A DNA stretch of 64,000 nucleotides, from contig CANQOO010000003.1 of assembly GCA_947625515.1 (NCBI GenBank), positions 62,001 through 126,000 of the forward strand. Reading direction: 5' to 3'. Position numbers and translations under genes: made by a program. Shown here piece by piece: positions 1 to 10,272 of the stretch. The stretch is from an uncultured Clostridia bacterium. Its GTDB lineage: Bacteria > Bacillota > Clostridia > Christensenellales > UBA1242. The notes beneath the pieces were generated by a model that ran no database searches, had not been told where the DNA came from, and saw only the letters and a list, made by a program, of their open reading frames with translations. Position 1 is the stretch's first letter; each line of letters starts with the position of its first letter.

Positions 1-27
1 AAATCTTTGTCAAATTTGAGGATTGAC

Positions 28-543
28 ATGACGCAAAACGTGACGGATAATTTTGTTTACGTTGGAAAAATCATCAAACCGCAGGGCATCAAGGGCGAAG
101 TTAAAATTTTGCCCGCAGTCGATATCCCTGCGATTTTTAATGGCAAACATCCGCTTTTTGTGGAAAAAGTGGAGATGAAAATTCAGCATGCAAGTTTTCG
201 CCTTGGATATGGCTATGTGAAGTTTGCAGAAATTGCTGACCGAAATGCTGCGGAAAAATTTCGTGCGAAAAAAGTGTATATCACCCGCGACGAATTTAAA
301 AAAGTGGCGTCCGACGACTTTCTGATTGACGAGCTTGTTGGCAGCGTGCTTTGCGATGAGAAAGGCGAGATGGTGGGGCAAATTATGGGCGTGACTGACT
401 ATGGCTTTGATGACATTCTCATCATCAAAGAGGACGGGATTTTGTATGAAGTGCCGTTCCGCAAGGCGATTTTTCAGGTGCAAGATGGCACGCTCTCGGT
501 CATCCGTGCGGAATATGAGGGTGCCAAGGTGGTGCAGGAATGA
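28..543 (+). CDS. rimM: 16S rRNA processing protein RimM
   Basis: VGKIIKPQGIKGEVKILP motif, PRC-barrel-like C-terminus, followed by trmD. Confidence 0.93.
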   Translation: MTQNVTDNFVYVGKIIKPQGIKGEVKILPAVDIPAIFNGKHPLFVEKVEMKIQHASFRLGYGYVKFAEIADRNAAEKFRAKKVYITRDEFKKVASDDFLIDELVGSVLCDEKGEMVGQIMGVTDYGFDDILIIKEDGILYEVPFRKAIFQVQDGTLSVIRAEYEGAKVVQE

Positions 544-1463
544 GGAAGGAGGAGCAAACTGGCATCACGGCGGGCGTGACTGATGCCGCTGACTCAAATG
601 GAATGGTCGGCACCACGGGCATCACTGAAATGAGCGGCAGGTGTGGCACAATCGGCACAGGCAATGTGGCGGACACATGCGATATGGCTGGGGCAGTTGG
701 AGTAGAAGTGACTGAAAAAACGCCGATGAGGATTGACATTCTCACACTTTTTCCGGAAAGTTTCGCCCCACTGCAAACAAGCATTATTGGGCGAGCGGTG
801 GAAAGAGGAACACTGAAAATAAACATTGTCAATATCCGAGATTTTTCCAAGGATAGACACAAAAAATGTGATGACACGCCATTTGGCGGTGGTGCTGGAA
901 TGCTTATGACAGTCCAGCCGATTTTTGACGCCATAAATTCGCTGCTCAGCGACGAGGAAAAAGACTTGCTGAAAAAAGAAGCGGAAAGGGGCGTGAAAAA
1001 TAGAAAAAACAAGGATTCTTCCGTCAGAATAATCTTCCCTTCTCCGATTGGGCAGGTGCTGTCTGCAAAGAAAGCTGAGGCACTTTCAACATTCAAACAC
1101 CTCATTTTTGTCTGCGGTCACTATGAAGGTGTGGACGAGCGGCTGTTTCAACTTTTTCCGATTGAGCAAATTTCAATCGGCGACTATGTTCTGACCGGCG
1201 GCGAATTGCCGACAATGGTGATTGCTGACTGTTTGTCCCGTTTTGTGGATGGAGTCATTTCACCGGAAAGTTTGGAGAGCGAAAGTTTCTCCAATGGGCT
1301 TTTGGAATATCCGCAATACACCAAGCCACGTGTTTTTCAAGGGCTGTCTGTGCCGGATGTTTTGCTGTCTGGCAATCACCAGGAGATTGACAAATGGAGA
1401 GAGGCCCAAAGCCTTAAACGCACGCAGGTGTTGCGTAAAGATTTGCTTAGGAAGAAGAAATAG
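540..1463 (+). CDS. trmD: tRNA (guanine-N1)-methyltransferase TrmD, with possible ~62-aa N-terminal extension (canonical start near 729)
   Basis: MRIDILTLFPESF, HYEGVDERL, SIGDYVLTGGELP motifs; ATGA overlap with rimM. Confidence 0.93.
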   Translation: MRKEEQTGITAGVTDAADSNGMVGTTGITEMSGRCGTIGTGNVADTCDMAGAVGVEVTEKTPMRIDILTLFPESFAPLQTSIIGRAVERGTLKINIVNIRDFSKDRHKKCDDTPFGGGAGMLMTVQPIFDAINSLLSDEEKDLLKKEAERGVKNRKNKDSSVRIIFPSPIGQVLSAKKAEALSTFKHLIFVCGHYEGVDERLFQLFPIEQISIGDYVLTGGELPTMVIADCLSRFVDGVISPESLESESFSNGLLEYPQYTKPRVFQGLSVPDVLLSGNHQEIDKWREAQSLKRTQVLRKDLLRKKK

Positions 1464-1486
1464 AAAGAGGCAACAAAATTTTAATT

Positions 1487-1546
1487 GCACAATATGTGGT
1501 GTATTATGCACTGCATACTACGCTTTATATGGTGTATTATGCATTA
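1487..1546. repeat. Palindromic element copy 1
   Basis: caatatgtggtgtattatgcactgcatactacgctttatatggtgtattatgcat. Confidence 0.85.
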
Positions 1547-1707
1547 AATTCTGCTTGTTCTTCTTGCATTTCGGACTTGGCAATGAATTTGAAAACATGC
1601 ATTAAGAAAAGAGAAGTCTGGATGTGATAATTTAAAAACGTGGCAAAATAAAATGAAAAAAATTCGGATTTGAGAAATTTAAAAAATGAAGAAAAAAGGA
1701 AAGAAAG

Positions 1708-2598
1708 ATGAAAATTAACTGGTTTCCAGGACATATGAATAAGGCGTTGAAGGACATTGGAGAAGAATTGAAAAAAGTTGATGTGGTCACCTATGTTCTT
1801 GACGCACGCATTCCAATTTCGTCCTTCAATCCAAGTCTGGACAAACTTACCGAAAACAAGCCAGTTTTGTATGTTCTTAATAAGATTGACATGGCAGACG
1901 AAGCGAAAGTCAAAAAGTTTTTGCCGAGTTTTTCTGGAAAATCACGCGATTTTGTGCTTTACAACAGCACTCTTTCTGGCAAAAGTGACGCAATTTTGGC
2001 GAAAATTAAGAAACTGGCGAGCGAAAAAATTGAGAAATACCGTGCCAAAGGCGTGAAAGCGACCGTTCGCACTATGGTTGTCGGCATCCCGAACTGTGGC
2101 AAAAGCACCCTCGTCAACAATTTGTGTCGGAAGGCCAAGACCATGACAGGTGACCGTGCGGGCGTAACAAAACGCGGGCAGTGGGTGAGTGTTGGCGACT
2201 GCATTGAGGTGTATGACACGCCGGGAACGCTGTATCCAAACATCGCCAATCAGGACATTGCGAAAAAACTGGCATATGTAGGCAGCGTGCGGGACGAGAT
2301 TTTGGATTTTGTGGAACTTGGTGCAGAATTTGTGGGTTGCATAAACAAAACCTATCCAAATGTTTTGGAAAAACGCTACGGAATTGACCTTTCAAAAGCG
2401 GATAATTTAAATCCTCAGCTTGATGAAATTGAAAATTCGATTGAAGAAATTGAAAATCCGAACTTTCAAACTTTGGCTAAAATTGCAAAAATAAGAAAGT
2501 TTGTTTCAAACGGTGGCGAATTTGACATCGAACGTGCGGGCAGAAGTTTGATTGACGATTTTCGCAAAGGTCGTCTTGGCAGGTTGACTTTGGATTAA
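1708..2598 (+). CDS. rbgA: ribosome biogenesis GTPase RbgA/YlqF (circularly permuted GTPase)
   Basis: WFPGHMNKAL, NKIDMAD, GIPNCGKSTLVN, DTPGTL in permuted order. Confidence 0.92.
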   Translation: MKINWFPGHMNKALKDIGEELKKVDVVTYVLDARIPISSFNPSLDKLTENKPVLYVLNKIDMADEAKVKKFLPSFSGKSRDFVLYNSTLSGKSDAILAKIKKLASEKIEKYRAKGVKATVRTMVVGIPNCGKSTLVNNLCRKAKTMTGDRAGVTKRGQWVSVGDCIEVYDTPGTLYPNIANQDIAKKLAYVGSVRDEILDFVELGAEFVGCINKTYPNVLEKRYGIDLSKADNLNPQLDEIENSIEEIENPNFQTLAKIAKIRKFVSNGGEFDIERAGRSLIDDFRKGRLGRLTLD

Positions 2599-2792
2599 AA
2601 TGCGGCTGAAACTTTTCAAAGCATGTTCAAAATGGGCATATTCAAGGTGGGCAGGCTTATTAGAAAGCAAAAAATTTATGCAGTAAATATTCGAACAACA
2701 ATGTTTAAAATTTAATTAAATTTTGCGTTTAATTTCTTATTTTGCAATGCGGAATTTCGTTCGTTTATATAACAAATTCATGGGGGATTGAG

Positions 2793-3164
2793 ATGGATAA
2801 TCCTTACACAAAAGATCTGGCTAAAATGCGGAACAAAATTGAGGGCGACATGGGTGAAACGCGTGCCGTCCAATTTTTGCGTGGGAAGGGTTATCGCATT
2901 TTGCAGACAAACTATAAGACCAAATTTGGCGAGATTGATATCATTGCCCAGGACGGCAAGGTGATTGTTTTTGTGGAGGTTAAAGAGCGGGCGACGCTTG
3001 CGTATGGGCGGCCGATTGAGGCGGTGAACTTTCAAAAACAGCAGAAAATCAGGCGGGTGGCAGAGTTTTATCTTATGATGAAGCACAGCCCCTACGCGGA
3101 CTGCCGCTTCGACGTTATTGAAATTCTTGGCGACAGCATTAATCACGAAACCAACGCTTTCTGA
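2793..3164 (+). CDS. YraN/UPF0102 family endonuclease-like protein
   Basis: GEIDIIAQDGKVIVFVEVKER motif. Confidence 0.88.
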   Translation: MDNPYTKDLAKMRNKIEGDMGETRAVQFLRGKGYRILQTNYKTKFGEIDIIAQDGKVIVFVEVKERATLAYGRPIEAVNFQKQQKIRRVAEFYLMMKHSPYADCRFDVIEILGDSINHETNAF

Positions 3165-3389
3165 GAAGATGCGTCCTCAAATTTTATGTTAACATTTCAA
3201 AAATTCATATTTTTATGTCCTGAGCTACATATTTTTTCACTGATTTTCAAATTCGTATCATATTTTCTTTTGTTTGAGAATTTACAAGCCAATTTTTTAA
3301 GGATGTTTCTGGAGATAAATTTGTTTTTATCTTTTTTTAATAAATTTCTTAAAAAACTTTGCAAAAAGTCTTGCTTTTCCAATTTCGAG

Positions 3390-3486
3390 TGTGCTATAAT
3401 GATGAGGACTTCGGGTGTTCCGCTGGGTTGTTCGCGAAATTTTTTGCAGATATTGCCTCTTGGGGCGTCTGAAATTCGCAAAGTCC
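3390..3486 (+). promoter_or_regulatory. rplS promoter (TGCTATAAT) and structured 5' leader, possible L19 r-protein leader
   Basis: Extended -10 near 3392-3400; leader closed by GGACTT (3406-3411) / AAGTCC (3481-3486). Confidence 0.5.
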
Positions 3487-3592
3487 AATGGATGCAACTT
3501 TTGGATTCAACTTTGAAAATCCATGGTCAAATAATTTTGGACAGAAACCTTATGAGCATCATGTCGAAAATCTGAAAAAAGGAGATAAGTCA

Positions 3593-3940
3593 ATGGCAAA
3601 TTTAATCGACCAACTTGAACGCGAAGGCATGAAAGAAACAATTCCTTCATTCGCAATCGGTGACACTGTGAAAGTGACAGTTCGCATCAAAGAAGGCGAC
3701 AAAGAAAGATTGCAGGCTTTTGAAGGCGTTGTCATTTCAAGAAAGAACGGCGGAATTCGCGAAACCTTCACCGTAAGAAAAATTTCCTACGGCGTTGGCG
3801 TGGAAAAAACTTTCCCAATTCATTCACCAAAAATCGCTTCAATTGAAGTGGTGAGAAAAGGTCGTCCAAGAAGAGCAAAACTCTATTATGTTCGTGACCT
3901 CACCGGAAAGGCTGCAAAAGTTAAATCCGCTGAAAACTAA
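3593..3940 (+). CDS. rplS: 50S ribosomal protein L19
   Basis: [41 protein letters not shown] upstream. Confidence 0.96.
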   Translation: MANLIDQLEREGMKETIPSFAIGDTVKVTVRIKEGDKERLQAFEGVVISRKNGGIRETFTVRKISYGVGVEKTFPIHSPKIASIEVVRKGRPRRAKLYYVRDLTGKAAKVKSAEN

Positions 3941-3961
3941 TTCGCACAGTTTAAGAAAAGA

Positions 3962-3991
3962 TAAGAGAGCGTTTTCGCTTTCTTTTTTTTG
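3962..3991 (+). terminator. Rho-independent terminator after rplS
   Basis: AGAGAGCG-TTTT-CGCTTTCT followed by T-run. Confidence 0.8.
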
Positions 3992-4065
3992 TTTTAATTT
4001 TTAACGAATTTTCTTGTTAAAAATTTTAAATTTCTTGACAAATTTGACCTTAAATGTGATATTAT

Positions 4066-4980
4066 ATGAATATGAAAAAAAGTTTTGACATTTTGATTAT
4101 CGGCGGCGGGGTGGCTGGCATGAGTGCGGCGATTTATGCCAAACGAAGGGGAAAGAATGTCTGCATCATCGAAAAATTTACGCTGGGCGGGCAGGTGAAC
4201 ACCATTCCAAAAATTGAGAATTTTCCGTCAGAGGTTTCCATTGACGGCATCAGTCTTGTGCAGAATTTTGCTATGCAAATTGAGCGTCTGGGCGTGGAAG
4301 TGATTTATGACGACGTCCAAAAAGTGGACTATTCCGGCGAGACAAAGCGAGTTTTTGGGCGTGAGGATGAATATGAGGCAAAAAGCGTCATCCTTGCGAC
4401 AGGGCTGACATATGTGGAATTGGGCAAAAATGAGAATGACTTTTTGGGTCGCGGCGTCAGTTATTGTGCCGTGTGCGACGCCAATTTTTTCCGTGGGAAA
4501 GATGTTTGCGTGGCAAGTGCAAGGGGCAGCGGCTTGAAGGAAGCACTTGTGCTGGCAGAGGTGTGCAGCCACGTGACGGTGCTTGACAGCGGGGATATGT
4601 CTGCTTATGCGAGTGCCAACAAAAACAAGAAAATTGATGTGCTTTCCAATGTCCAAATTGAAAAAGTTGTTGGAAAAGACGCGGTAGAGGGCGTTGAAAT
4701 TTCAATTTTGAAAGCTCAAAAAGTGGGAAATGGCAAAACGAAAACAGAACATGAAAAAAGAATTTTGAAAACCACCGCTCTTTTTGTGGCACTTGGGAAA
4801 AAACCGGATAACACCGTTTTTGGCGGGGTGAAGGTGGACGCAAAGGGATTTGTCATCACCAACGAAAAAATGCAAACATCCATAGATGGCGTGTTTGCCG
4901 TGGGCGATGTGAGAAGCAAAGAACTTAAACAAATTGTCACCGCTTGCAGCGATGGTGCCATTGCAGGACAGTTTGCATAA
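4066..4980 (+). CDS. trxB: thioredoxin reductase-like FAD/NAD(P) oxidoreductase
   Basis: IIGGGVAGMSAAIYAKRRG, CAVC redox motif, GVFAVGDVRS. Confidence 0.85.
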   Translation: MNMKKSFDILIIGGGVAGMSAAIYAKRRGKNVCIIEKFTLGGQVNTIPKIENFPSEVSIDGISLVQNFAMQIERLGVEVIYDDVQKVDYSGETKRVFGREDEYEAKSVILATGLTYVELGKNENDFLGRGVSYCAVCDANFFRGKDVCVASARGSGLKEALVLAEVCSHVTVLDSGDMSAYASANKNKKIDVLSNVQIEKVVGKDAVEGVEISILKAQKVGNGKTKTEHEKRILKTTALFVALGKKPDNTVFGGVKVDAKGFVITNEKMQTSIDGVFAVGDVRSKELKQIVTACSDGAIAGQFA

Positions 4981-5027
4981 CACCACAATATATGGTGTAT
5001 TATGCAATGCATAATACACTCTATGTT
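4980..5027. repeat. Palindromic element copy 2
   Basis: acaccacaatatatggtgtattatgcaatgcataatacactctatg. Confidence 0.85.
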
Positions 5028-5351
5028 GATTATCGATATATTTTGTGCTATGCAAAGAGAACGTGCACTGCGTCCATTTCAGGACAATTCTGTTTCAAAA
5101 TTGGGCGGAACGCATAATCAAAAATTGGGAAAGACTTATTTTAAAAGTTAACTCCCATTTGATAAAAAGAACAAAAGGCTTTCAGTTGTCTTTTGTTTCT
5201 TTTTTGTTAAACATTTTCAGAAATGGCACCGCCCATTTTGGTGCTTTTACGCAGATGATTTTGATTTGATTGTTTGTTTTCTTTTCATTTTCCATATCAT
5301 TTTTGTATGCGGAAGATGGAAAGAGTGTGAAAAATCCAAATCAATCGACAT

Positions 5352-5392
5352 GACCAGAGGAGAATCCTTCGCTCCCTCAGGATGACAAAGAA
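5352..5392. repeat. Fragment resembling the GTCATCCTGAG...GAAGGAT repeat seen in many bacterial genomes
   Basis: gagaatccttcgctccctcaggatgacaaag; antisense spurious peptide CHPEGAKDSP. Confidence 0.45.
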
Positions 5393-5535
5393 GTAAATTT
5401 TTTATGGACAAATGTAAAATTCGTTTTTTTTGTAGGAATGTTTTTCTATATGAAATCAATTTAAATCAAAGATGTAAGAACTTTTTTCCAAAAAAAACAA
5501 AATAAATTAAATATGTTTAATGAGAAATTAAACAT

Positions 5536-6252
5536 TCATTCCAAAATCAGTCCGCCGTCCACATAAAGTGTCTGACCGGTTATGAACGAAGCGTTTTCGC
5601 TGCACAGGAAACTGATGGCGTTTGCCACGTCTTCTGTTGTGCCAAGGCGTTGCAGCGGGGTCATTTCCGCCACATCATCTTTTTCTTCTTTGCCAAGATT
5701 GTTGTTCATTTTGGTGTCAATAAAGCCCGGGGCGACAACATTGATGCGATAGCCAAGATTGCCCAGTTCGCTTGCAAGAGATTTGCCCAGTCCCGTCATG
5801 GCGGCTTTGGTGGCAGCATACACGCTCTCGCACGAGCAGCCCACTTTTTCCGCAAAAGAGCCGACAAGCAAAATGTTTGCCGGGGTTTTTGCAATTTTCA
5901 CAAATTCGCGAATTGCCTTGATGGCACTTTTGATGTTCACATCAAATAAAGCGTCGATTTCCTCATTTTTAACATCAAAAATCAGCGTCCTTTTTTGGGC
6001 TATGCCGGCACAGAACACAAGGGTGTCAATGTATTCAAAATCTTTGCCAACTTCGGCAAAAAATTTTTCAATCTCGCCGCTTCCTACAAGGTTGAGGTGA
6101 TATGTTTTCACGTTCTCTTTGCTTGGCGTCAAATTGATGGGGCTTTTATTGTATGTCAGTGCCAGATTGTAGCCATCTTTTTGCAGTTTTTTTGCCGCCG
6201 CTGCACCAATTTCGCCGGATGCACCAATTATGATTGCAGTTTTTTTAATCAT
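5536..6252 (-). CDS. SDR-family oxidoreductase (FabG-like)
   Basis: IIGASGEIGAAAAKKL, YAATKAAMTGLGKSLASEL, ITGQTLYVDGG. Confidence 0.9.
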   Translation of the reverse strand: MIKKTAIIIGASGEIGAAAAKKLQKDGYNLALTYNKSPINLTPSKENVKTYHLNLVGSGEIEKFFAEVGKDFEYIDTLVFCAGIAQKRTLIFDVKNEEIDALFDVNIKSAIKAIREFVKIAKTPANILLVGSFAEKVGCSCESVYAATKAAMTGLGKSLASELGNLGYRINVVAPGFIDTKMNNNLGKEEKDDVAEMTPLQRLGTTEDVANAISFLCSENASFITGQTLYVDGGLILE

Positions 6253-6344
6253 TTTTCTCTCCTGATTTTTTTATTAAATTTTTAATGAATTTTTCGCTTA
6301 ATCTTTTTTATTTTAGCATTTTTTCGCCCTACATCCAAGCGATT

Positions 6345-6385
6345 TTGACAAATCAACTTCACAATTTGATAAATCAACTTCACAA
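6345..6385. repeat. 21-bp tandem duplication upstream of lysS
   Basis: TTGACAAATCAACTTCACAA / TTGATAAATCAACTTCACAA. Confidence 0.8.
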
Positions 6386-6497
6386 AATGTTCTTTTTGAT
6401 TGACTTGCAGGAATTTTTGTGATATATTTGTTTCGATTCTATATTGAAATTATAGACTGAAATTAATGAGAAAAATATTTTTTAAAAGGTGAGAAAC

Positions 6498-7958
6498 ATG
6501 GAAGAAAATTTGTCTAATGAAGTTGATATCAGACGTGCAAAAATTGAACAACTTAAAGCGGAAGGGGAAATTCCGTATAAAGAAAAATTTGAACGCACTT
6601 GCACTATCTTGCAGGCTCGCGAGAAGCTTGGCGAGCATGTGAAAATTGCCGGCCGAATTGTGTTTCGCCGTATTATGGGCAAGTTTGGTTTTTGCCAAAT
6701 TCGTGACATCTATGCCGCCATTCAAATTTCTGTCGGCAGAAATGAGTTTTCGGAAGAGGACTATAATTTCTACAAAAAAATGATTGACATCGGCGATTTT
6801 ATTGGTGTGGAAGGCGAAGTCTATCAGACGCAAACTGGCGAGGTGACTGTGCGGGCGGAAAAAATCACTTTGCTTTCCAAAACTCTGCGACCGCTGCCAG
6901 AGAAATTTCACGGCATTGCCGACACGGAAATTAGATATCGCCAGCGCTATCTCGACCTCATCACAAACGAGGACAGCCGAAAGATTTTCTTGACTCGCAG
7001 CAAGGTGGAGTCTTTCATTCGCAGATATCTTGAGGACAACGGCTTCATTGAAGTTGAGACGCCAATCCTGCAAACAAGCGTTTCGGGGGCAAGTGCCAAG
7101 CCGTTTTTCACCCATCACAACGCTCTTGACATGCAGTGCAACCTGCGAATTGCCACCGAATGTGCGTTGAAGGAATGCATCGCGGCTGGCATCGACCGCG
7201 TGTTTGAACTTGGCAAGGATTTCCGCAACGAGGGCATGGACCCGGCACACTTGCAGGAGTTTACACAGGTTGAGTGGTATGCCTCCTATTGGAATTTTGA
7301 GGACAACATCGCTTTCTTTAAGAAGATGATTGTGGAACTTTTCAAAACCTGCTTTGGCACAACAAAAGTGAACTATCAGGGGCAGGAAATTGACTTTGAC
7401 GGGGCTTGGCCGCGGGTGGACTATGTGGCACGCATGCGAGAACTTTTGGGCTGCGACTTTTTGTCTGTTGACGATGTGGACGAACTGAAAAAGATTGCAG
7501 TTGAAAAGCAAAAACTGTTCTCTTATGCCGAACTTGAAGAATGCAAGACCGTCCGCACGCTGATTGACTATATCTACAAACGCAAAATCCGTGCTGACAT
7601 TGTGGAGCCGACAATTTTGTTTAACTATCCTGCATCGCTCATTCCGCTTGCACGTCGCAACGACAAAGATGACAGAATTATTGACGTTTTCCAAGTTGTC
7701 GCTGGCGGGCAAGAACTTGTGAAGGCATACAGCGAACTTGTTGACCCAATCACACAAAGAAAAACCTTGGAGGACCAACTGAAAGAAAAAGCGGCGGGCG
7801 ACGAGGAAACAATGGATGTCGATGAGGACTTCTTGCTGGCAATGGAGCATGGCATGCCTCCAATTTCTGGGCTGGGCTTTGGCATTGACCGCTTCTTGAT
7901 GTTTGCGTTCGACTGCCCGAACATCCGCGATGTCGTGCTTTTCCCTACAATGAAGTGA
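6498..7958 (+). CDS. lysS: lysyl-tRNA synthetase, class II
   Basis: RYRQRYLDLI, FIEVETPILQ, GLGFGIDRFLM class II motifs. Confidence 0.96.
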   Translation: MEENLSNEVDIRRAKIEQLKAEGEIPYKEKFERTCTILQAREKLGEHVKIAGRIVFRRIMGKFGFCQIRDIYAAIQISVGRNEFSEEDYNFYKKMIDIGDFIGVEGEVYQTQTGEVTVRAEKITLLSKTLRPLPEKFHGIADTEIRYRQRYLDLITNEDSRKIFLTRSKVESFIRRYLEDNGFIEVETPILQTSVSGASAKPFFTHHNALDMQCNLRIATECALKECIAAGIDRVFELGKDFRNEGMDPAHLQEFTQVEWYASYWNFEDNIAFFKKMIVELFKTCFGTTKVNYQGQEIDFDGAWPRVDYVARMRELLGCDFLSVDDVDELKKIAVEKQKLFSYAELEECKTVRTLIDYIYKRKIRADIVEPTILFNYPASLIPLARRNDKDDRIIDVFQVVAGGQELVKAYSELVDPITQRKTLEDQLKEKAAGDEETMDVDEDFLLAMEHGMPPISGLGFGIDRFLMFAFDCPNIRDVVLFPTMK

Positions 7959-8147
7959 CATTTTGACTATTTTAACACAAGGACTTTATTGCTTAGATAA
8001 AATTGTGTAATTTTACTCATAAATTTGTGCAATACTCTTGAAAAATTGAGCAATACTCAAATAAATCGGACAGAATAAAGAATATGGCGAAATTTTGAAA
8101 AGTGGATTTGAAAAAAGAGAAAGAAATATCGCGAGAAGGGGCGTAAG

Positions 8148-8777
8148 GTGAAAAGAAAATTGACGGCGGAATTTGTCATGAAGGGGTTGGACATCATGGT
8201 GCCAGACCCAAAGTGTGAACTTGAACACAACAATCCGTTTGAACTTCTGGTGGCGGTGATTCTTTCCGCACAATGCACCGACAAGCGTGTCAATCAGGTG
8301 ACGCGAGAACTTTTTAAAACGCACAACACGCCGGACGCTTTCCTGAAAATTTCGCAAGGAGAACTTGAACAGAAAATTCATTCCTGCGGCTTCTATCACA
8401 ACAAGGCAAAGGCCATCAAGGCAATGAGTGCGGACATCTTGACGCGTTTCGGCGGGCAAGTGCCAGCAAATTTCGACGACTTGTTGACGCTTGCCGGCGT
8501 GGGGCGAAAGACGGCGAATGTGGTCATGGCGGTGGCGTTTGGCGGGGACAATTTTGCAGTGGACACGCACGTGCTTCGCGTTTCCAATCGGCTGGGGCTG
8601 GTTTTGACCAAAGACCCAAACAAATGCGAAGAGGAACTTTGCAAAATCTTTCCAAAGAAAAACTGGTCGCGGCTGCACTATCAAATGGTGCTTTTTGGCA
8701 GATACACTTGCAAGGCGATGAAGCCGGAGTGCGAAAAATGTGTTTTCAATCGCGAATGCCCGCACTCACGCGTGTGA
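8148..8777 (+). CDS. nth: endonuclease III
   Basis: HhH LAGVGRKTANVV, VDTHVLRVSNRLGL, C-terminal 4-Cys cluster. Confidence 0.95.
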   Translation: MKRKLTAEFVMKGLDIMVPDPKCELEHNNPFELLVAVILSAQCTDKRVNQVTRELFKTHNTPDAFLKISQGELEQKIHSCGFYHNKAKAIKAMSADILTRFGGQVPANFDDLLTLAGVGRKTANVVMAVAFGGDNFAVDTHVLRVSNRLGLVLTKDPNKCEEELCKIFPKKNWSRLHYQMVLFGRYTCKAMKPECEKCVFNRECPHSRV

Positions 8778-8837
8778 AATGTGAAAAATTGAGATGCATT
8801 TGCATGTTTTGAAAATGTGATGATTTGAAGGTGGAAT

Positions 8838-10109
8838 ATGTTTCTTGATAGAGTGAAAATTTCGATAAAAGCAGGCAATGGTGGCAAGGGGTCAACATCT
8901 TTTTTGCGAACAAAGTTGAATGCCAATGGTGGCCCCGATGGCGGCGATGGCGGCAAGGGCGGCGACATTGTTTTTGTTGCGACCAACGATTTAAACACGC
9001 TCTATCCGTTCCGCTTTAAAAAGAAATTTGTTGCCGAAAATGGCGAGGACGGGCATCAGAAGAATCAAACAGGCAAAAGCGGAAAAGACGAAATTATTGA
9101 GGTGCCAACCGGCACAGTGCTTGTCAATCCAAAAACGGACAAGATTATCGCCGACCTGAGCGAGGATGGGTCGCGATTTGTGGCACTCAAAGGCGGGGCG
9201 GGCGGCCACGGGAACGCATATTATCGCTCGTCAATCAAGCAGGCCCCATCTTTTTCGCAGACGGGCGAGGTCACCGAGCTTCGGGAAGTGATTTTGGAAC
9301 TTAAAACCATCGCTGATGTCGGGCTGGTGGGCTTTCCAAATGTCGGCAAGTCCACGCTTTTGTCGGTGATTTCAAACGCGAATCCTAAAATTGCGAACTA
9401 CCCATTCACGACCATTTATCCTAATTTGGGCGTGTGCGAAGTGCTGGGCGAAACATTTGTGGTGGCTGACATTCCGGGGCTGATTGAGGGTGCCAGCGAG
9501 GGCTTGGGGCTTGGGCATTACTTCTTGAAACACGTGGAGCGGGTGCGTCTTATTGTGCATCTTGTGGACATTTCCGAGAGCGAAGGCCGCCATGCCGAGG
9601 ATGATTTTCGCATAATCAATGAAGAACTTGCAAAATATGACGCGGACCTTGCCAAAACAAAACAAATTGTGGTGCTTTCCAAATGCGACTTGCTGGAAAA
9701 AGAGCAGCTGGAAAAGCGAGTTGAGGACTTTTGCAAAGCGACCAAAGTGAAAGATGTGCTGATGATTTCTTCATATTCGCGTGATGGCATCGAAGAGCTT
9801 AAACGCAAAATATTGGAGAATTTGAAGAAAATTCCAAAGAAAGCACCACTTGCCGTGCAGGAGTTTGATTTTGATAAGAAGGATGTGTCCAGCATTGAAG
9901 TTTCCCGCCGCAGCGATGGCAGTTTTGAGATTTCAGGCGGAAGAATTGAAAGTTTAATTCGCGGCGTTGTGCTTTCCGACCAAACTTCTTTTGCATATTT
10001 TCAGACGAGACTGAAAGAAATGGGCGTTATTGACCTATTGAAAGAAAAAGGGCTGAAAGAGGGTGACACTGTTGTCATCAAAGACATCAGTTTTGAATAT
10101 ATGGAATGA
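8838..10109 (+). CDS. obgE: GTPase ObgE/CgtA
   Basis: Glycine-rich Obg fold, GFPNVGKSTLL, DIPGLIEGASEGLGLGHYFL. Confidence 0.96.
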   Translation: MFLDRVKISIKAGNGGKGSTSFLRTKLNANGGPDGGDGGKGGDIVFVATNDLNTLYPFRFKKKFVAENGEDGHQKNQTGKSGKDEIIEVPTGTVLVNPKTDKIIADLSEDGSRFVALKGGAGGHGNAYYRSSIKQAPSFSQTGEVTELREVILELKTIADVGLVGFPNVGKSTLLSVISNANPKIANYPFTTIYPNLGVCEVLGETFVVADIPGLIEGASEGLGLGHYFLKHVERVRLIVHLVDISESEGRHAEDDFRIINEELAKYDADLAKTKQIVVLSKCDLLEKEQLEKRVEDFCKATKVKDVLMISSYSRDGIEELKRKILENLKKIPKKAPLAVQEFDFDKKDVSSIEVSRRSDGSFEISGGRIESLIRGVVLSDQTSFAYFQTRLKEMGVIDLLKEKGLKEGDTVVIKDISFEYME

Positions 10110-10223
10110 AGATTTTAAGAAAGACGCATCAAATGTGCTATAAAAATGTATAAGAATGTTTGAATAAGAATGTTCTATAAAATGCATTCAAAACATTGCT
10201 TAAAATTATAGAAAAATTACATA

Positions 10224-10272
10224 TCACCACAATATAAGGTGTATTATGCATGCATACCACCGCAACATGTGG
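10224..10272. repeat. Palindromic element copy 3
   Basis: caccacaatataaggtgtattatgcatgcataccaccgcaacatgtgg. Confidence 0.85.

Noticed and set aside
6300-6497. T-box riboswitch before lysS
   Set aside because: No specifier/antiterminator T-box motif (TGGNACCGCG-like) is visible.
6450-7961. 503-aa minus-strand ORF
   Set aside because: Shadow ORF antisense to lysS, which has clear class II synthetase motifs; Cys/His/Phe-rich antisense composition.
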